Shown: positions 18,254 to 27,716, counted from the stretch's first letter. The stretch is 64,000 nucleotides of DNA from CALODL01 sp942492115 (GCA_942492115.1 CALODL010000029.1:7545-71544), one strand, 5' to 3'. Notes: generated from the sequence alone by a model not told the origin. Numbers and translations are program-made.

Positions 18254-20032
18254 ATGTTTCGCAGCCCGTATTTTCGCCGCTTGTTCATGCCCATGACCGC
18301 GTTGGTGTGCGCCTGCACGCTGGCCAGCGCCCTCCATGCCGCAGTTCAACTGCGCGCCGCCGTACTTCAGCAGGCCATCACCTCCATGGAGCACACCGCG
18401 GGTATCATCGCCAACCTGGCGTCGCGATTCAGCGGTACAGCGCTACAGGATGCGATCAGCGCTATCGCTGTCCAACAGGATGCGGCGATCACGGTAATAG
18501 ATGTCGACGGCTGCGTCCTCCTTGACTCTGACGGCGCCCGACCCGGTGCCGCTGTGGGCCAAGCACTCGAGATCATGCAGGCACGTCGTGACGGGCATGC
18601 CACCATCAAACGAATGAGCCACGAACATGATCGTGAGATGTTCTTTCGCGCCGTGCGACTACCGCTGACGCCGGACACGACCTGCATCGTCCGCGTCGGG
18701 CTGGCGGCCGAGCCACTCGAGGCGACTGTCAGACGGTGGTACTGGCGTCTGTTCGGCGGTACCTGTGTGGCACTGGCCGTGGCCTGTGGGTGTTGTTATC
18801 TCTTCGCCTGGCGCAGGTCTCGGGCCGTCATGCGCCTTGCCGACGGTGCTCGAGCCCTTGCCCGTGGCACACCGCCCCCTGATGAAGACATCGATGAACC
18901 GGGTGAGATCGGCGTCGCAGCGACGGCAATCAACGAGGCAGCAGCGTCGATGTCGCGGCTCATTCGCCGCACGCGCCAGGACCGCGAAGAACTCGGCGCG
19001 GCTCTCGGCAGCATGGTCGAAGGCGTCATCGCAGTAGATGGTCAGCTGAACGTCAGCTTCGCCAACGAAGCGGCCGGTCGCCTCCTTGATTTTGATGCCG
19101 AGCACGCGCGCGGACAGCCACTCGATGCGCTCATCACCCTCACGGACATCCTCGTGGGCGTGCAGCGGGTCGCGCGCCGCGGCAAGACCCGCAGACTGCG
19201 TCTCGGACCCACGTCGACAGCGCTGGAACTTGCCGTATCGATCTGCCCGGTGAAGGGCCGCTCGCGACCGCGTGGCTATGTCATCGTCTGTCATGATGCC
19301 TCAGAATCGCAGCGCTATCAGGAATTGCGCACCGAGTTCGTGGCCAACGCATCGCACGAGCTCAGAACTCCGCTGTCGCTCATTCGTGGATTCGTCGAAA
19401 CACTGCAGGATGGTGCCAAGAACGACGTCAAGAAACGTGATCGCTTCCTTGAACGCATCGAGCGCAATGCGATTCAGTTGACCAACCTCATCAGCGACCT
19501 GCTCGAGATCTCCGAACTCGAGGAAAAACGGACATCCCGTGAACACGGCGCGGTCGACGTGGGCGTGCTGCTCGAACGGGTCTGCGAGACGCTGCGCCCT
19601 GCGGCCCAGATGAAGGACCACAAGCTTAAACTCACGTATCCGGCCAACCTTCCGGCGATCACCGGCCACTCCCGGGACATCGAGAGGTCTTTCGCCAATC
19701 TGCTCGACAACGCAATCAAGTACACCGAACGCGGCGGATGGATTACGGTCAGCGCCGTCCGCCAGGACGACGACATCGTCGTCGCATTCGAGGACACGGG
19801 CCTCGGTATCCCCGAAGAAGATCTTCCACGCATCTTCGAACGCTTCTTCCGAGTCGACAAATCGAGATCCAAAGAAATGGGTGGCACGGGCTTGGGACTT
19901 GCGATCGTCAAGCATGTGGTGCAGGCGCATGGCGGGGTCATCGATGTGACCAGCAAACCCGGGCAGGGCTCGCGGTTCACGCTCGAGCTGCCGATCCGCA
20001 ATCGACCACGGCCGGGGGCCGCTGCGAGCTGA
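18254..20032 (+). CDS. phoR: Phosphate regulon sensor histidine kinase
   Basis: A 592-residue membrane kinase. A first membrane segment (about residues 8-30), a short periplasmic part of about 130 residues and a second membrane segment (GTCVALAVACGCCYLFAW) lead into HAMP-like and PAS regions (GSMVEGVIAVDGQLNVSFAN). The H box FVANASHELRTPLSLIRG, N box NLLDNAIKYTERGG, G1 EDTGLGIPEEDLPRIFERF and G2 GGTGLGLAIVKHVV are intact. It should phosphorylate PhoB under phosphate limitation. The ATG at 18254 has no clear ribosome-binding site; longer upstream reading would overlap phoB. Confidence 0.92.
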   Translation: MFRSPYFRRLFMPMTALVCACTLASALHAAVQLRAAVLQQAITSMEHTAGIIANLASRFSGTALQDAISAIAVQQDAAITVIDVDGCVLLDSDGARPGAAVGQALEIMQARRDGHATIKRMSHEHDREMFFRAVRLPLTPDTTCIVRVGLAAEPLEATVRRWYWRLFGGTCVALAVACGCCYLFAWRRSRAVMRLADGARALARGTPPPDEDIDEPGEIGVAATAINEAAASMSRLIRRTRQDREELGAALGSMVEGVIAVDGQLNVSFANEAAGRLLDFDAEHARGQPLDALITLTDILVGVQRVARRGKTRRLRLGPTSTALELAVSICPVKGRSRPRGYVIVCHDASESQRYQELRTEFVANASHELRTPLSLIRGFVETLQDGAKNDVKKRDRFLERIERNAIQLTNLISDLLEISELEEKRTSREHGAVDVGVLLERVCETLRPAAQMKDHKLKLTYPANLPAITGHSRDIERSFANLLDNAIKYTERGGWITVSAVRQDDDIVVAFEDTGLGIPEEDLPRIFERFFRVDKSRSKEMGGTGLGLAIVKHVVQAHGGVIDVTSKPGQGSRFTLELPIRNRPRPGAAAS

Positions 20033-20171
20033 AATCCCTTGCCCCTCAAAGTGTTTCATGGGTTATAAGAGGGCTATGATGCGCGGGTCCGATGACGCGT
20101 CATGTGGTAGAATCCGCAACGTCCGCTACATAGGGGCGGCGCCTCAATTCAATTGCCCGGAGGGACCAATC

Positions 20172-22610
20172 ATGTCGAATACCACGGTCAAAGCTTTGTG
20201 CACGGTACTTGCCGTCATGATCACAGCGCCCGCATCGGCGCAGACCGAGCTGTCACAAGACTCGCCACAGGCACTCTCGGCCGGGTCGGGGACCTGCTGT
20301 CTCCCGGGCGGCGCCTGCGTCGCGTTGCCGCCTCGATTGTGCATCATGGATGGTGGCGTTCCACAGCCACCTGGAATGCAATGTCTGGACGACATATGTC
20401 CGGCGAATGCGCTGGGGGCCTGCTGTCTACCCAACGGTGATTGCGTCACTGCACCACTGATCGACTGTATTCTCGACGGTGGTCATCCCCATGGCCCGGG
20501 GACTGGATGTGATCGCGTGGACTGCACACCGCGCAGCGGCGCCTGCTGCCTGCCCGATGGATCGTGCCTCGATCTACCCTTCGTCATCTGCCTGATCGAA
20601 GGTGGCTTCCCGAATCCGCAACTGGCTTGCGATGCCGATGAACTGGTTTGCCCCGATCCGCCGGTCGGAGCGTGCTGCCTGCAAACAGGTAACGGGGCAT
20701 CCTGTATCGAGACTGGCCCAGGTCCCTGTCATGACGAAGGGGGCGTCTTCCTTGGCGATGGCAGCTCCTGCCCTGCTGACGGCGTGTGCGGCCCCCCCGT
20801 GGGTGCATGCTGCTTCATGAGTGGTGAATGCGCAGAGATTCCTTTCATCCATTGCCTGGAAGAAGGCGGTATGCCGTTGCCGCCGGGCAGCGCGTGTGGT
20901 GATCTCGATTGCCCGATGATGCCCATGGGTGCATGTTGCGTCCCGAACGGCGGCTGCTTCGAAGGAACGCTGGACGAGTGCCACAATGAAAATGGCAACT
21001 TTCAGGGACCAGGCACACACTGCCCCGCCTCCGGAACGTGTACTCCACCAGCAGGTGCCTGTTGCCTCCCGCAGGGTGAGTGTGTCGAGGCCCCGTTCAT
21101 CGCATGCCTGAATGAAGGTGGTTTCCCTCAAGAGCCCGGAACGGCTTGTGGCGAAATCGATTGCCCGGCTCCGGATATCGCAGCGTGTTGCTTCCCGAAC
21201 GGCGGTTGTGTCGAGGTCCCGCCCATGGTGTGCCTCATCGAAGGTGGCCAGCCGGGCGCACCTGGCAGCCATTGTGATCAGGACGACGCATGTTTCGAAC
21301 CCCAGATCGGTCCCTGCTGCTTCAATGGCGCAGAGTGTGTCGAGTTGGTCACCATTCACTGCATCATGGAAGGCGGAATGCCCGGCGAACCAGGTACCTC
21401 GTGCGCTGCAATCGACTGCGGTCCCCCACTTGGCGCATGCTGCGTCATCGCTGACGATGGAACCAGCGGTTGTTTCGAGGGAAGCCCCGGGGCATGCGCG
21501 ATGAAGGGTGGCGAATTCCTCGGAACGGGCACGCACTGTCCTGATGATCCCAACGTGCCCTGCAACCAACCGATCGTGAACTGTTGCCTGCCCGACGGTG
21601 TCTGCGACGACGTGCCACTGCCGGTGTGCGTCAACGAGGGCGGCCTGCCATTGCCTCCTGGCGAATCATGCGAAGCCTGTCCTGGCGAAGAAACCGGCGC
21701 TTGCTGCTTCCCGGGTGGGGCGTGTGCCCAGTTGACGTTCATCTACTGTCACCTCGAGGGCGGTCAGCCATCGGAACCGGGCAGCTCGTGTAACACGGTC
21801 GACTGTGGCGGTGGACCGGTCGTGACCTGCTGCCTGCCTGATGGTGATTGCGGTGAACTCAATCTCATTGAATGCCTCACTTCAGGCGGTATTCCCTTAC
21901 CACCGGACCAGAGCTGCGCGACTTGCCCTCAGGAACAGCCGGGTGCCTGCTGTTTCCAGGAAGGCGAATGTGTCGAATTGATCTTCATCCACTGCCTCAA
22001 GGAAGGCGGCATGCCGGGCGAACCCGGGTCGACGTGTCCCGACACGGATTGCTCGGCAGAGCGCACCGGCGCATGCTGCGTGGATGTACCGGGTGCGCCT
22101 GCGGCCTGCTTCCAGGCCCGGCCCGATGGCTGCGCGGCCAAGGGTGGGGCATTCCAGGGCCCAGGGACATTCTGTTCCGATGTCCCGGAAGACCCGTGCG
22201 GAACGGGCATGGTCGCTGCGTGCTGCCTGCCCAACGGCGCATGTGTCGAGACCGAGATCATGGCCTGCATCGCCGAAGGAGGCATGCCGTTACCGCCGGA
22301 TGAAAGTTGCGACGCATGCCCCATCCAGGAGGTCGGCGCGTGCTGCTTACCCGATGGCGTCTGTCTCGAACTGACTTTCTCTCATTGCATCAACGAAGGC
22401 GGTCAGCCCGTTGGCGCGCGGGCACGCCATGCGATCTCGTTGATTGTGCGGGACCTCCGATCGGCGCCTGCTGCCTCGCCCCAGACAACGGCATTGGCGG
22501 ATGTTTCGAGGGGACGCTACAGGATTGCTCGAACCGGGGCGGAAAATTCCTCGGTCCGAACAGCGCATGCCCGGACCAACCGGATGCCGATTGCGGTGGC
22601 CCCATCGTGA
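20172..22610 (+). CDS. Secreted Cys-rich repeat protein, 5' segment (in frame to about 22415)
   Basis: The start ATG at 20172 has GGAGGG 8 bases upstream and begins a clean signal peptide (VKALCTVLAVMITAPASAQ). Repeats 1-16 and most of 17 follow, each with six to eight cysteines; unpaired or disulphide-bonded use is unknown. I recall similar GACCLPDG repeats from other planctomycete secreted proteins, but their role is not known; adhesion or envelope structure is a guess. After about 22415 the frame loses the Cys pattern and ends in an unrelated Arg-rich tail at 22610, so the true chain continues in another frame. It follows phoR by 139 bases on the same strand. Confidence 0.8.
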   Translation: MSNTTVKALCTVLAVMITAPASAQTELSQDSPQALSAGSGTCCLPGGACVALPPRLCIMDGGVPQPPGMQCLDDICPANALGACCLPNGDCVTAPLIDCILDGGHPHGPGTGCDRVDCTPRSGACCLPDGSCLDLPFVICLIEGGFPNPQLACDADELVCPDPPVGACCLQTGNGASCIETGPGPCHDEGGVFLGDGSSCPADGVCGPPVGACCFMSGECAEIPFIHCLEEGGMPLPPGSACGDLDCPMMPMGACCVPNGGCFEGTLDECHNENGNFQGPGTHCPASGTCTPPAGACCLPQGECVEAPFIACLNEGGFPQEPGTACGEIDCPAPDIAACCFPNGGCVEVPPMVCLIEGGQPGAPGSHCDQDDACFEPQIGPCCFNGAECVELVTIHCIMEGGMPGEPGTSCAAIDCGPPLGACCVIADDGTSGCFEGSPGACAMKGGEFLGTGTHCPDDPNVPCNQPIVNCCLPDGVCDDVPLPVCVNEGGLPLPPGESCEACPGEETGACCFPGGACAQLTFIYCHLEGGQPSEPGSSCNTVDCGGGPVVTCCLPDGDCGELNLIECLTSGGIPLPPDQSCATCPQEQPGACCFQEGECVELIFIHCLKEGGMPGEPGSTCPDTDCSAERTGACCVDVPGAPAACFQARPDGCAAKGGAFQGPGTFCSDVPEDPCGTGMVAACCLPNGACVETEIMACIAEGGMPLPPDESCDACPIQEVGACCLPDGVCLELTFSHCINEGGQPVGARARHAISLIVRDLRSAPAASPQTTALADVSRGRYRIARTGAENSSVRTAHARTNRMPIAVAPS

Positions 22611-23548
22611 CCTGTTGCCTGCCCAGCGGGAACTGTGAGCAGGTCGATATCATCGTCTGCCTCGATGCGGGCGGCGTGCCGTTGCCTCCCGATAGCGGAT
22701 GTTCACAGTGCCCGGATCAACAAACCGGTGCATGTTGTTTCCCCGACGGGCAATGCAGGCAACTGCCCTTCCTGCACTGCCTGCAGGAAGGCGGCCAGCC
22801 TGGTGAGCCGGGAAGCCCATGCTCAGATGCGGGGTGCGTCGAACCGCCCTTCGGCGCCTGTTGCGTCGGCTCGGCGGCTGGTGTCCCGCTTTGTATTGAG
22901 ACTTCGCTACCGCATTGCAATGCGGAGAATGGCATCTTTCAGGGCCCCGGCACGAGGTGCACTGATGACGCCGGCGCGTGCGGTCCGATGTTGGAAAACT
23001 GTTGTCTGCCCAACGGGTGCTTCATGGTGCCGCTCGAGGCGTGCCTCGATGAGGGCGGCATGCCCCTGCCTCCGGGCGTGCCATGCGATCACTGTTCGGA
23101 CGTCAAGAACGTCGCGTGTTGCCTGCCCGATGATGGCTGCCTCGAAGTCCCGCTGATCATCTGCTTGCGCCTCGGGGGTGACCCCACTGCGCTGGGCGGC
23201 CATTGTGCGGACGTCGATTGTTCATTCGATCCAATGGGCGCTTGTTGCCTGCAGGACCCTGCAGGCGGAAGTCAGTGTATCGAAGCTCCGTTGGAGTTGT
23301 GCCTCAACGAAGGAGGCGCTTTCCAGGGGCCGGGTACCCGGTGCGACGACCCCAACATGCCATGTGGTCCACCGCCGATCGGAATCTGCTGCCTGCCTGA
23401 CGGTGATTGCGCGCTGAGTTGCCATTCAAAGACTGCATCGACCTCAATGGTCTGCCATTTCCGCCGGACGCCCCCTGCGACATTTGTCCGCCGGTGGACA
23501 CCGGTGCCTGCTGCTTCGAGAACGGCGAATGTATACAGCTGCCCGTAG
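22421..23548 (+). CDS. Secreted Cys-rich repeat protein, middle segment after first frameshift
   Basis: The Cys pattern resumes in a new frame with GTPCDLVDCAGPPIGACC at about 22421. It continues through repeats 18-24 to about 23405, ending its coherent part with GICCLPDGDC. The last 45 codons to 23548 are out of pattern. There is no plausible independent start or signal peptide, so this is a piece of the same gene. Removing two bases from the GCGCGC tract at 22414-22420 would restore QPVGAGTPC, matching QPAGAGTAC of repeat 26. Confidence 0.7.
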   Translation, partial: GTPCDLVDCAGPPIGACCLAPDNGIGGCFEGTLQDCSNRGGKFLGPNSACPDQPDADCGGPIVTCCLPSGNCEQVDIIVCLDAGGVPLPPDSGCSQCPDQQTGACCFPDGQCRQLPFLHCLQEGGQPGEPGSPCSDAGCVEPPFGACCVGSAAGVPLCIETSLPHCNAENGIFQGPGTRCTDDAGACGPMLENCCLPNGCFMVPLEACLDEGGMPLPPGVPCDHCSDVKNVACCLPDDGCLEVPLIICLRLGGDPTALGGHCADVDCSFDPMGACCLQDPAGGSQCIEAPLELCLNEGGAFQGPGTRCDDPNMPCGPPPIGICCLPDGDCALSCHSKTASTSMVCHFRRTPPATFVRRWTPVPAASRTANVYSCP

Positions 23549-24201
23549 CTCATTGTCTTCGCGAGGGTGGCCAGCCGGCAGGGGCCGGAACGGCCTGTCC
23601 TACGACACAGTGTGGCGGCGGCGATCCGATCGGCGCATGTTGCATCACCAGCGGTACTGGAGAAATCTGTGTGCACGCGCCCGCCGACGCGTGCAGCGCC
23701 GAGGGCGGCGCGTTTCAAGGCCCGGGGACCCATTGCCCTGAGGATCCTGCCGCAGGTTGTGCGGAACCGGTCGGTGCATGTTGTTTGCCCGATGGCGTCT
23801 GTGGGGAACTGCCAGTCACAGCATGCCTCGCCGAAGGCGGCCTTCCACTGCCCGCCGGCATACCGTGTGACGCCTGCCCCGATGCCCAGAGCGGTGCCTG
23901 TTGCTTCAATGTGCCCGGTGTGGTGCCTTGCGTCGACGGCCTGAATGCCTTCGAATGCGGTAACGAAGGCGGAACGTTCTACGGTGGCATGGGTTGTGCC
24001 GAGAGCGAACCTCCGAGCTGCCCCGTGGTCGATGAACGGGCCTGTTGTCTACCTGACGGCAAATGCCTGTTCGCGCCGGTGAAACTCTGTCACGCGCTGG
24101 GTGGACGCCCGGGTAAGCCGGGCGATCAGTGCCCGTCGGCATGTGCCAACCCGGCGCCGGTGCGTCCGCGGAAACCGGCCATCCGCAACCATGACGACTG
24201 A
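23407..24201 (+). CDS. Secreted Cys-rich repeat protein, 3' segment after second frameshift
   Basis: Coherent sequence resumes at ELPFKDCIDLNGLPFPPD (about 23415) and runs through repeats 25-30 to a TGA at 24199-24201. The C-terminus (NPAPVRPRKPAIRNHDD) is basic and Pro-rich, without a membrane anchor or sorting signal. The TTG at 23407 is only the first possible start in this frame. Deleting two bases from GCGCGC at 23408-23413 gives the expected DCAELPFKDC. A strong terminator follows 33 bases later, so this is the real end of the gene. Confidence 0.7.
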   Translation: MRAELPFKDCIDLNGLPFPPDAPCDICPPVDTGACCFENGECIQLPVAHCLREGGQPAGAGTACPTTQCGGGDPIGACCITSGTGEICVHAPADACSAEGGAFQGPGTHCPEDPAAGCAEPVGACCLPDGVCGELPVTACLAEGGLPLPAGIPCDACPDAQSGACCFNVPGVVPCVDGLNAFECGNEGGTFYGGMGCAESEPPSCPVVDERACCLPDGKCLFAPVKLCHALGGRPGKPGDQCPSACANPAPVRPRKPAIRNHDD

Positions 24202-24233
24202 GGCGTGCGCGCAATGACCCTGGAATCTTCATC

Positions 24234-24271
24234 CGACCCCTGTGTGGTGGCCACACGGGGGTCGTTCTTTT
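24234..24271 (+). terminator. Rho-independent terminator of the Cys-rich gene
   Basis: A 14-bp stem (24234-24247 with 24251-24264, one G-U pair) closes a TGG loop and is followed by TTCTTTT. It lies 33 bases after the stop at 24201. It separates the repeat gene, and perhaps the whole pst-pho block, from rpsA. Confidence 0.9.
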
Positions 24272-24595
24272 GATCCAGGTGTGATACGGATATCGCCTCA
24301 TGATCAAGGTCGACCACCGGCGGAGGAGTGCACCGGTCAGGCGAACGACGATATGTCCCCTGGTCACCCTCACATGCACAGACAGCGCGGTACTGGCATC
24401 GCCTGGACCGGGGATGTAGAATACCGCCCCATTCGACGGGGGTGCTGGTGCGAGCCACCATGGCTCAGATCCAGCTGACCAGCCGCCGACAATTGTCCAT
24501 CCCTGCTTCGTTCGTAATCGAGCGACGTGACCACCATGTGCGTTTGATCACACGGACCGCGGGATGATCGTGAGCGCCTTGTCCTGGACAACATC
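24272..24595 (+). other. Region upstream of rpsA, no credible gene
   Basis: This stretch lies between the terminator and the S1 gene. It probably holds the rpsA promoter and leader, but no clear -35/-10 pair stands out. A 35-codon frame (ATG at 24460, ending just before 24568) reads MAQIQLTSRRQLSIPASF and is too short and too poorly supported to call a gene. Confidence 0.4.
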
Positions 24596-26128
24596 ATGAC
24601 CAACGAAACCGGAAACCACGCCACGCCGGAACCACCTGCCGGCGATGATTCGATCGACAATATTCAAGAGCCCGAGATCGACGCTCCGACCATGGACGCG
24701 CTCGATGCAGAAGTGCAACGGGAGATGGCCGAAGCCCTGGGCGGCGCCAGTGTCATGGACCTCGTTGACGCGGAAGAAATGGCGGCCAAGACCGAGCGCG
24801 ATCAGATCCAGCGCGGCAAAGTCATCGCTATCCAGGGCGACGATATCTTCGTGGACGTCGGGGCCAAGAGCGAAGGGTATCTCCCCGCCACGCAGTTCAA
24901 GGATGATCCCCTGCCGGCCGTAGGCGACGTCATCGAGGTCGTCATCGAGGGATTCGACCGCGACGACAATTTGCTCAAACTTTCGCGTGAAGGCGCGGTC
25001 ATGCAGGCCGCATGGGATGACGTGCAACGTGGGCAGGTGCTCGAGGGCATCGTCAAAGGGCATAACAAAGGCGGCCTCGAGATGGAATTCTCGGGCATTC
25101 GCGGGTTCATGCCCGCGAGCCAGATCGACCGTCACCGCGTCGAAGAAATGTCCGGGTACGTCAATCAGAAAATGCAGTGCGAAGTCATCGAAATCAAACG
25201 CGATAACAAGTCGATCGTCGTCTCGCGGCGCAATATCCTTCAGCGCGAAGCGGCTGAAGCCAAAGAGAAAATGTATGGCTCGATCGCCGAAGGCCAGACG
25301 ACAACGGGCGTTGTCAAGACGATCATGCCCTACGGTGCCTTCGTAGACATAGGCGGGGTAGACGGGCTGCTGCATGTCAGTGACATGGCCCACAGCCGCG
25401 TCAACGATCCCAACGAAGTCGTCAAGGAAGGCCAGCAGCTGGAGCTGATGGTACTCAAGGTCGACCACGAGAACAAAAAGATCTCCCTGGGGCTCAAGCA
25501 GGTCATGCCCGATCCGTGGACCGGTGCGGACAACAAGTGGCAGCCTGACACCGTGGTGAGCGGTCGAATCGTGAAGCTGATGGACTTTGGAGCGTTCGTC
25601 CAGCTCGAAGAAGGCGTCGAGGGCTTGATCCCGATCAGTGAAATGAGCTATGAGCGGCGCATCAATCACCCCAAGGAGGTCGTGACCGAAGGCGAGGTCG
25701 TCAAGGTTCGAGTGCTCAACGTCGAACCGGAGCGCAAACGCATCAGCCTGTCGATCAAGCGTCTTGCAGAAGATCCCTGGATGGGCGCGTCCCATCGCTG
25801 GCCGGCCGGCTCCGTGGTCAACGGCACGGTCAAACGACTCGAAGGCTTCGGCGCGTTCGTCGAACTGGCCCCTGGTATCGAGGGCCTCGTCCACATCAGT
25901 GAACTGTCCTACAACCGCGTCGGCACGGTCGGGGAAGTCGTTGCGGAAGGCCAGGTGATCGAAGCGAAGGTGCTCAGCGTCGACGAGGACAAGCGCCGCA
26001 TCGGGCTGTCGATCAAGCAACGCGTCGAAATGCCTGATTACACCGGGGATGCCGACACCCAGAGTTCTGAGCCCGCAGCTCCTCCAAAAAAGCGGAAGAA
26101 GCCGTTGCGCGGCGGGCTTGATCGCTAA
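24596..26128 (+). CDS. rpsA: 30S ribosomal protein S1, five S1 domains
   Basis: A 510-residue protein with an acidic N-terminus and five S1 RNA-binding domains at roughly residues 72-135, 140-215, 225-295, 310-380 and 395-470. Examples are TGVVKTIMPYGAFVDIGGVD, GRIVKLMDFGAFVQLEEGVE and GTVKRLEGFGAFVELAPGIE. It ends in a basic tail (PPKKRKKPLRGGLDR). S1 brings mRNA to the small ribosomal subunit; E. coli S1 has six domains. The ATG at 24596 is kept because homology and the usual acidic leader begin there, although no Shine-Dalgarno sequence is visible upstream. E. coli rpsA also has a degenerate one, tied to autoregulation. Confidence 0.95.
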   Translation: MTNETGNHATPEPPAGDDSIDNIQEPEIDAPTMDALDAEVQREMAEALGGASVMDLVDAEEMAAKTERDQIQRGKVIAIQGDDIFVDVGAKSEGYLPATQFKDDPLPAVGDVIEVVIEGFDRDDNLLKLSREGAVMQAAWDDVQRGQVLEGIVKGHNKGGLEMEFSGIRGFMPASQIDRHRVEEMSGYVNQKMQCEVIEIKRDNKSIVVSRRNILQREAAEAKEKMYGSIAEGQTTTGVVKTIMPYGAFVDIGGVDGLLHVSDMAHSRVNDPNEVVKEGQQLELMVLKVDHENKKISLGLKQVMPDPWTGADNKWQPDTVVSGRIVKLMDFGAFVQLEEGVEGLIPISEMSYERRINHPKEVVTEGEVVKVRVLNVEPERKRISLSIKRLAEDPWMGASHRWPAGSVVNGTVKRLEGFGAFVELAPGIEGLVHISELSYNRVGTVGEVVAEGQVIEAKVLSVDEDKRRIGLSIKQRVEMPDYTGDADTQSSEPAAPPKKRKKPLRGGLDR

Positions 26129-26299
26129 CCACTTGATCGCCATAGTGCACAGCACCCTACTCGAACACGGCGTCAGGGATAGACCGGGGGCATGGTGGCG
26201 CAGAGGCGTCCACGCGGTTGCCCCGGACACGACAGCCCCGCCTCGTATCGTGGCGTGCGACGTCCTGCGCTCGTGCAGCGCTGCCCGAGAACGCTAGCT

Positions 26300-27532
26300 G
26301 TGGCTGGCAGTCCCGAAAACAGCGCCAGTTCTTCGACCTCTGAACGCCTCTACACCGTCGCGTTCTTCCAGACCTTCGCAGCGGTTGCCATCTTCATGAC
26401 GGCCGTCGCTCTGCAGTTCCATTTCGGACAATTCATTGCCTACCTGGGACATGAAACCGACACGCTCGGGTGGGTCATCGGCTTGAGCATGGCCGGCACA
26501 TTGATCATGCGCCTGCATGCCGGGCAGTGGATCGATCGCTTCGGATGTCGCGCCGTATGGATAGCGGGAACGATCGTGGCCACGTTGGCCAATGGCGCCG
26601 TACAGTTCACGACCGCGTTGTGGTTGATTACGCTATTGCGCGCCTGCTCCACCATGGCCACGGCGACCGTCATGACCACGGTTGCCGTGCAGGCTGCGTT
26701 GCTCGCCCCCCCCAATCGCCGTGCAGAGAGCCTCGGCACAATTGGCCTGGCTGGTTTTGTCGGGATGCTCATCGGCCCGACGTGCGGCGATCTGATTTTT
26801 TCCGGTGACGCCTCCTCGGCTACGCCCTACCACATTTTCTTCACGAGCAGTGCCGTGCTCTGTGCCGTCTCCGGCCTGCTCATCGCCCGCTTTGGCGGCA
26901 ACGCACACGCAGCCCCCCGTGCTGCAATACCGCAAGGGGTGTTGCGGACCGCCGTCGAGCACTGGCCGGGTGCAATCCTGCTGGTCGGAGTCGTTTTCGG
27001 CATGGCGTTCTGCATGCAATCTCTTTTCCTCGAACGTCTGGCGGAGGCTCGCGCGTTTTACGACATCAAGGTGTTCTTCATCACCTATGCGCCGACCGCG
27101 ATGATCTTGCGCATCATTTTTCGCCGTGCTCCTCAGGCACTCGGTCGCAGACCAACGCTCATCGGTGGCCTCTTCGTCATGGCAGTCGGCGTCGGCACGC
27201 TGAGCCTCGTGCATGACGAGTGGCATCTGATCCTGCCCGGTCTGTTAATGGGTACGGGACACTGTTTCGTATTCCCATCGATGGTCGACCTCGCCGCAGA
27301 GCGGCTGCCGCCTGAACGTCGCGGTGCCGGCACGGCTCTGATTCTCGGCGCCCAGGACGTCGGCATGCTGGTCGGATTCGTCGTCCTCGGAGAGGCCATC
27401 GCCACCCTGGGTTTCAATCCCGCGCTCCTGATGCTCGGCGGCACCATCGCCGCGGGTGCGATCGTTTTCACCCTCTGCGGACCGCCCGCCGCGCGTCCTG
27501 TCCGTGACCCCGCCAACCGGCTTCCCCGGTAG
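26300..27532 (+). CDS. MFS transporter
   Basis: About 410 residues with 12 likely membrane segments and the major-facilitator motif A between helices 2 and 3 (AGQWIDRFGCRAVW). A second motif-A-like loop follows helix 8, and LPPERRGAGTALILGAQD lies in the C-terminal half. It resembles drug/sugar efflux permeases; the substrate is unknown. A GTG at 26300 places the start just before the first hydrophobic segment. The upstream ATG at 26192 would add a 36-residue Arg- and Pro-rich leader that looks non-coding. It lies 170 bases after rpsA, with no sign of a shared role. Confidence 0.8.
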   Translation: MAGSPENSASSSTSERLYTVAFFQTFAAVAIFMTAVALQFHFGQFIAYLGHETDTLGWVIGLSMAGTLIMRLHAGQWIDRFGCRAVWIAGTIVATLANGAVQFTTALWLITLLRACSTMATATVMTTVAVQAALLAPPNRRAESLGTIGLAGFVGMLIGPTCGDLIFSGDASSATPYHIFFTSSAVLCAVSGLLIARFGGNAHAAPRAAIPQGVLRTAVEHWPGAILLVGVVFGMAFCMQSLFLERLAEARAFYDIKVFFITYAPTAMILRIIFRRAPQALGRRPTLIGGLFVMAVGVGTLSLVHDEWHLILPGLLMGTGHCFVFPSMVDLAAERLPPERRGAGTALILGAQDVGMLVGFVVLGEAIATLGFNPALLMLGGTIAAGAIVFTLCGPPAARPVRDPANRLPR

Positions 27533-27716
27533 CGGCACCACCGGCCCCGCTCCCGCAGTCCGCGCAACGCCGGCCACACCGCGGTGGACACCGTACCTCA
27601 TTCAGCTCCATGGGCTTGAATTCGTCGCCAATCCACGAATGGGGGCCAGCGTCCTTGATCGTTTGTGCACATAGTGTTAACTTCTTTGGATTCAGAACGT
27701 TGAGGAATCAAAAGCC

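Larger units (their letters stand above)
20172..24201 (+). repeat. Array of about 30 Cys-rich GACC repeats in a secreted protein
   Basis: Read through two frameshifts, the region encodes about 1,340 residues. They consist of a signal peptide and about 30 units of 40-48 residues with the pattern GACCxxxGxC...C..EGGxPxxPGxxC...C. From about unit 9 the units fall into three types in a repeating order: a short form with PLPP and CxxC, a form with GEPG and DC, and a longer form with CFEG, FxGPGT and PCGPP. This gives a higher-order repeat of about 129 residues (about 387 bases), seen five times in succession (units 13-27). Frames change near 22414-22420 and 23408-23415. Confidence 0.85.

Noticed and set aside
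20172..24201. Possible CRISPR array because of regular repeats
   Set aside because: The period is 120-145 bases, similarity follows codons and cysteine spacing, and there are no short identical repeats with unique spacers.
24460..24567. 35-codon frame upstream of rpsA
   Set aside because: It has no ribosome-binding site, is very short, and resembles no known leader peptide or small protein.
24548..26230. 560-codon antisense frame across rpsA
   Set aside because: The sense strand is unmistakably ribosomal protein S1; the antisense translation shows no domain.
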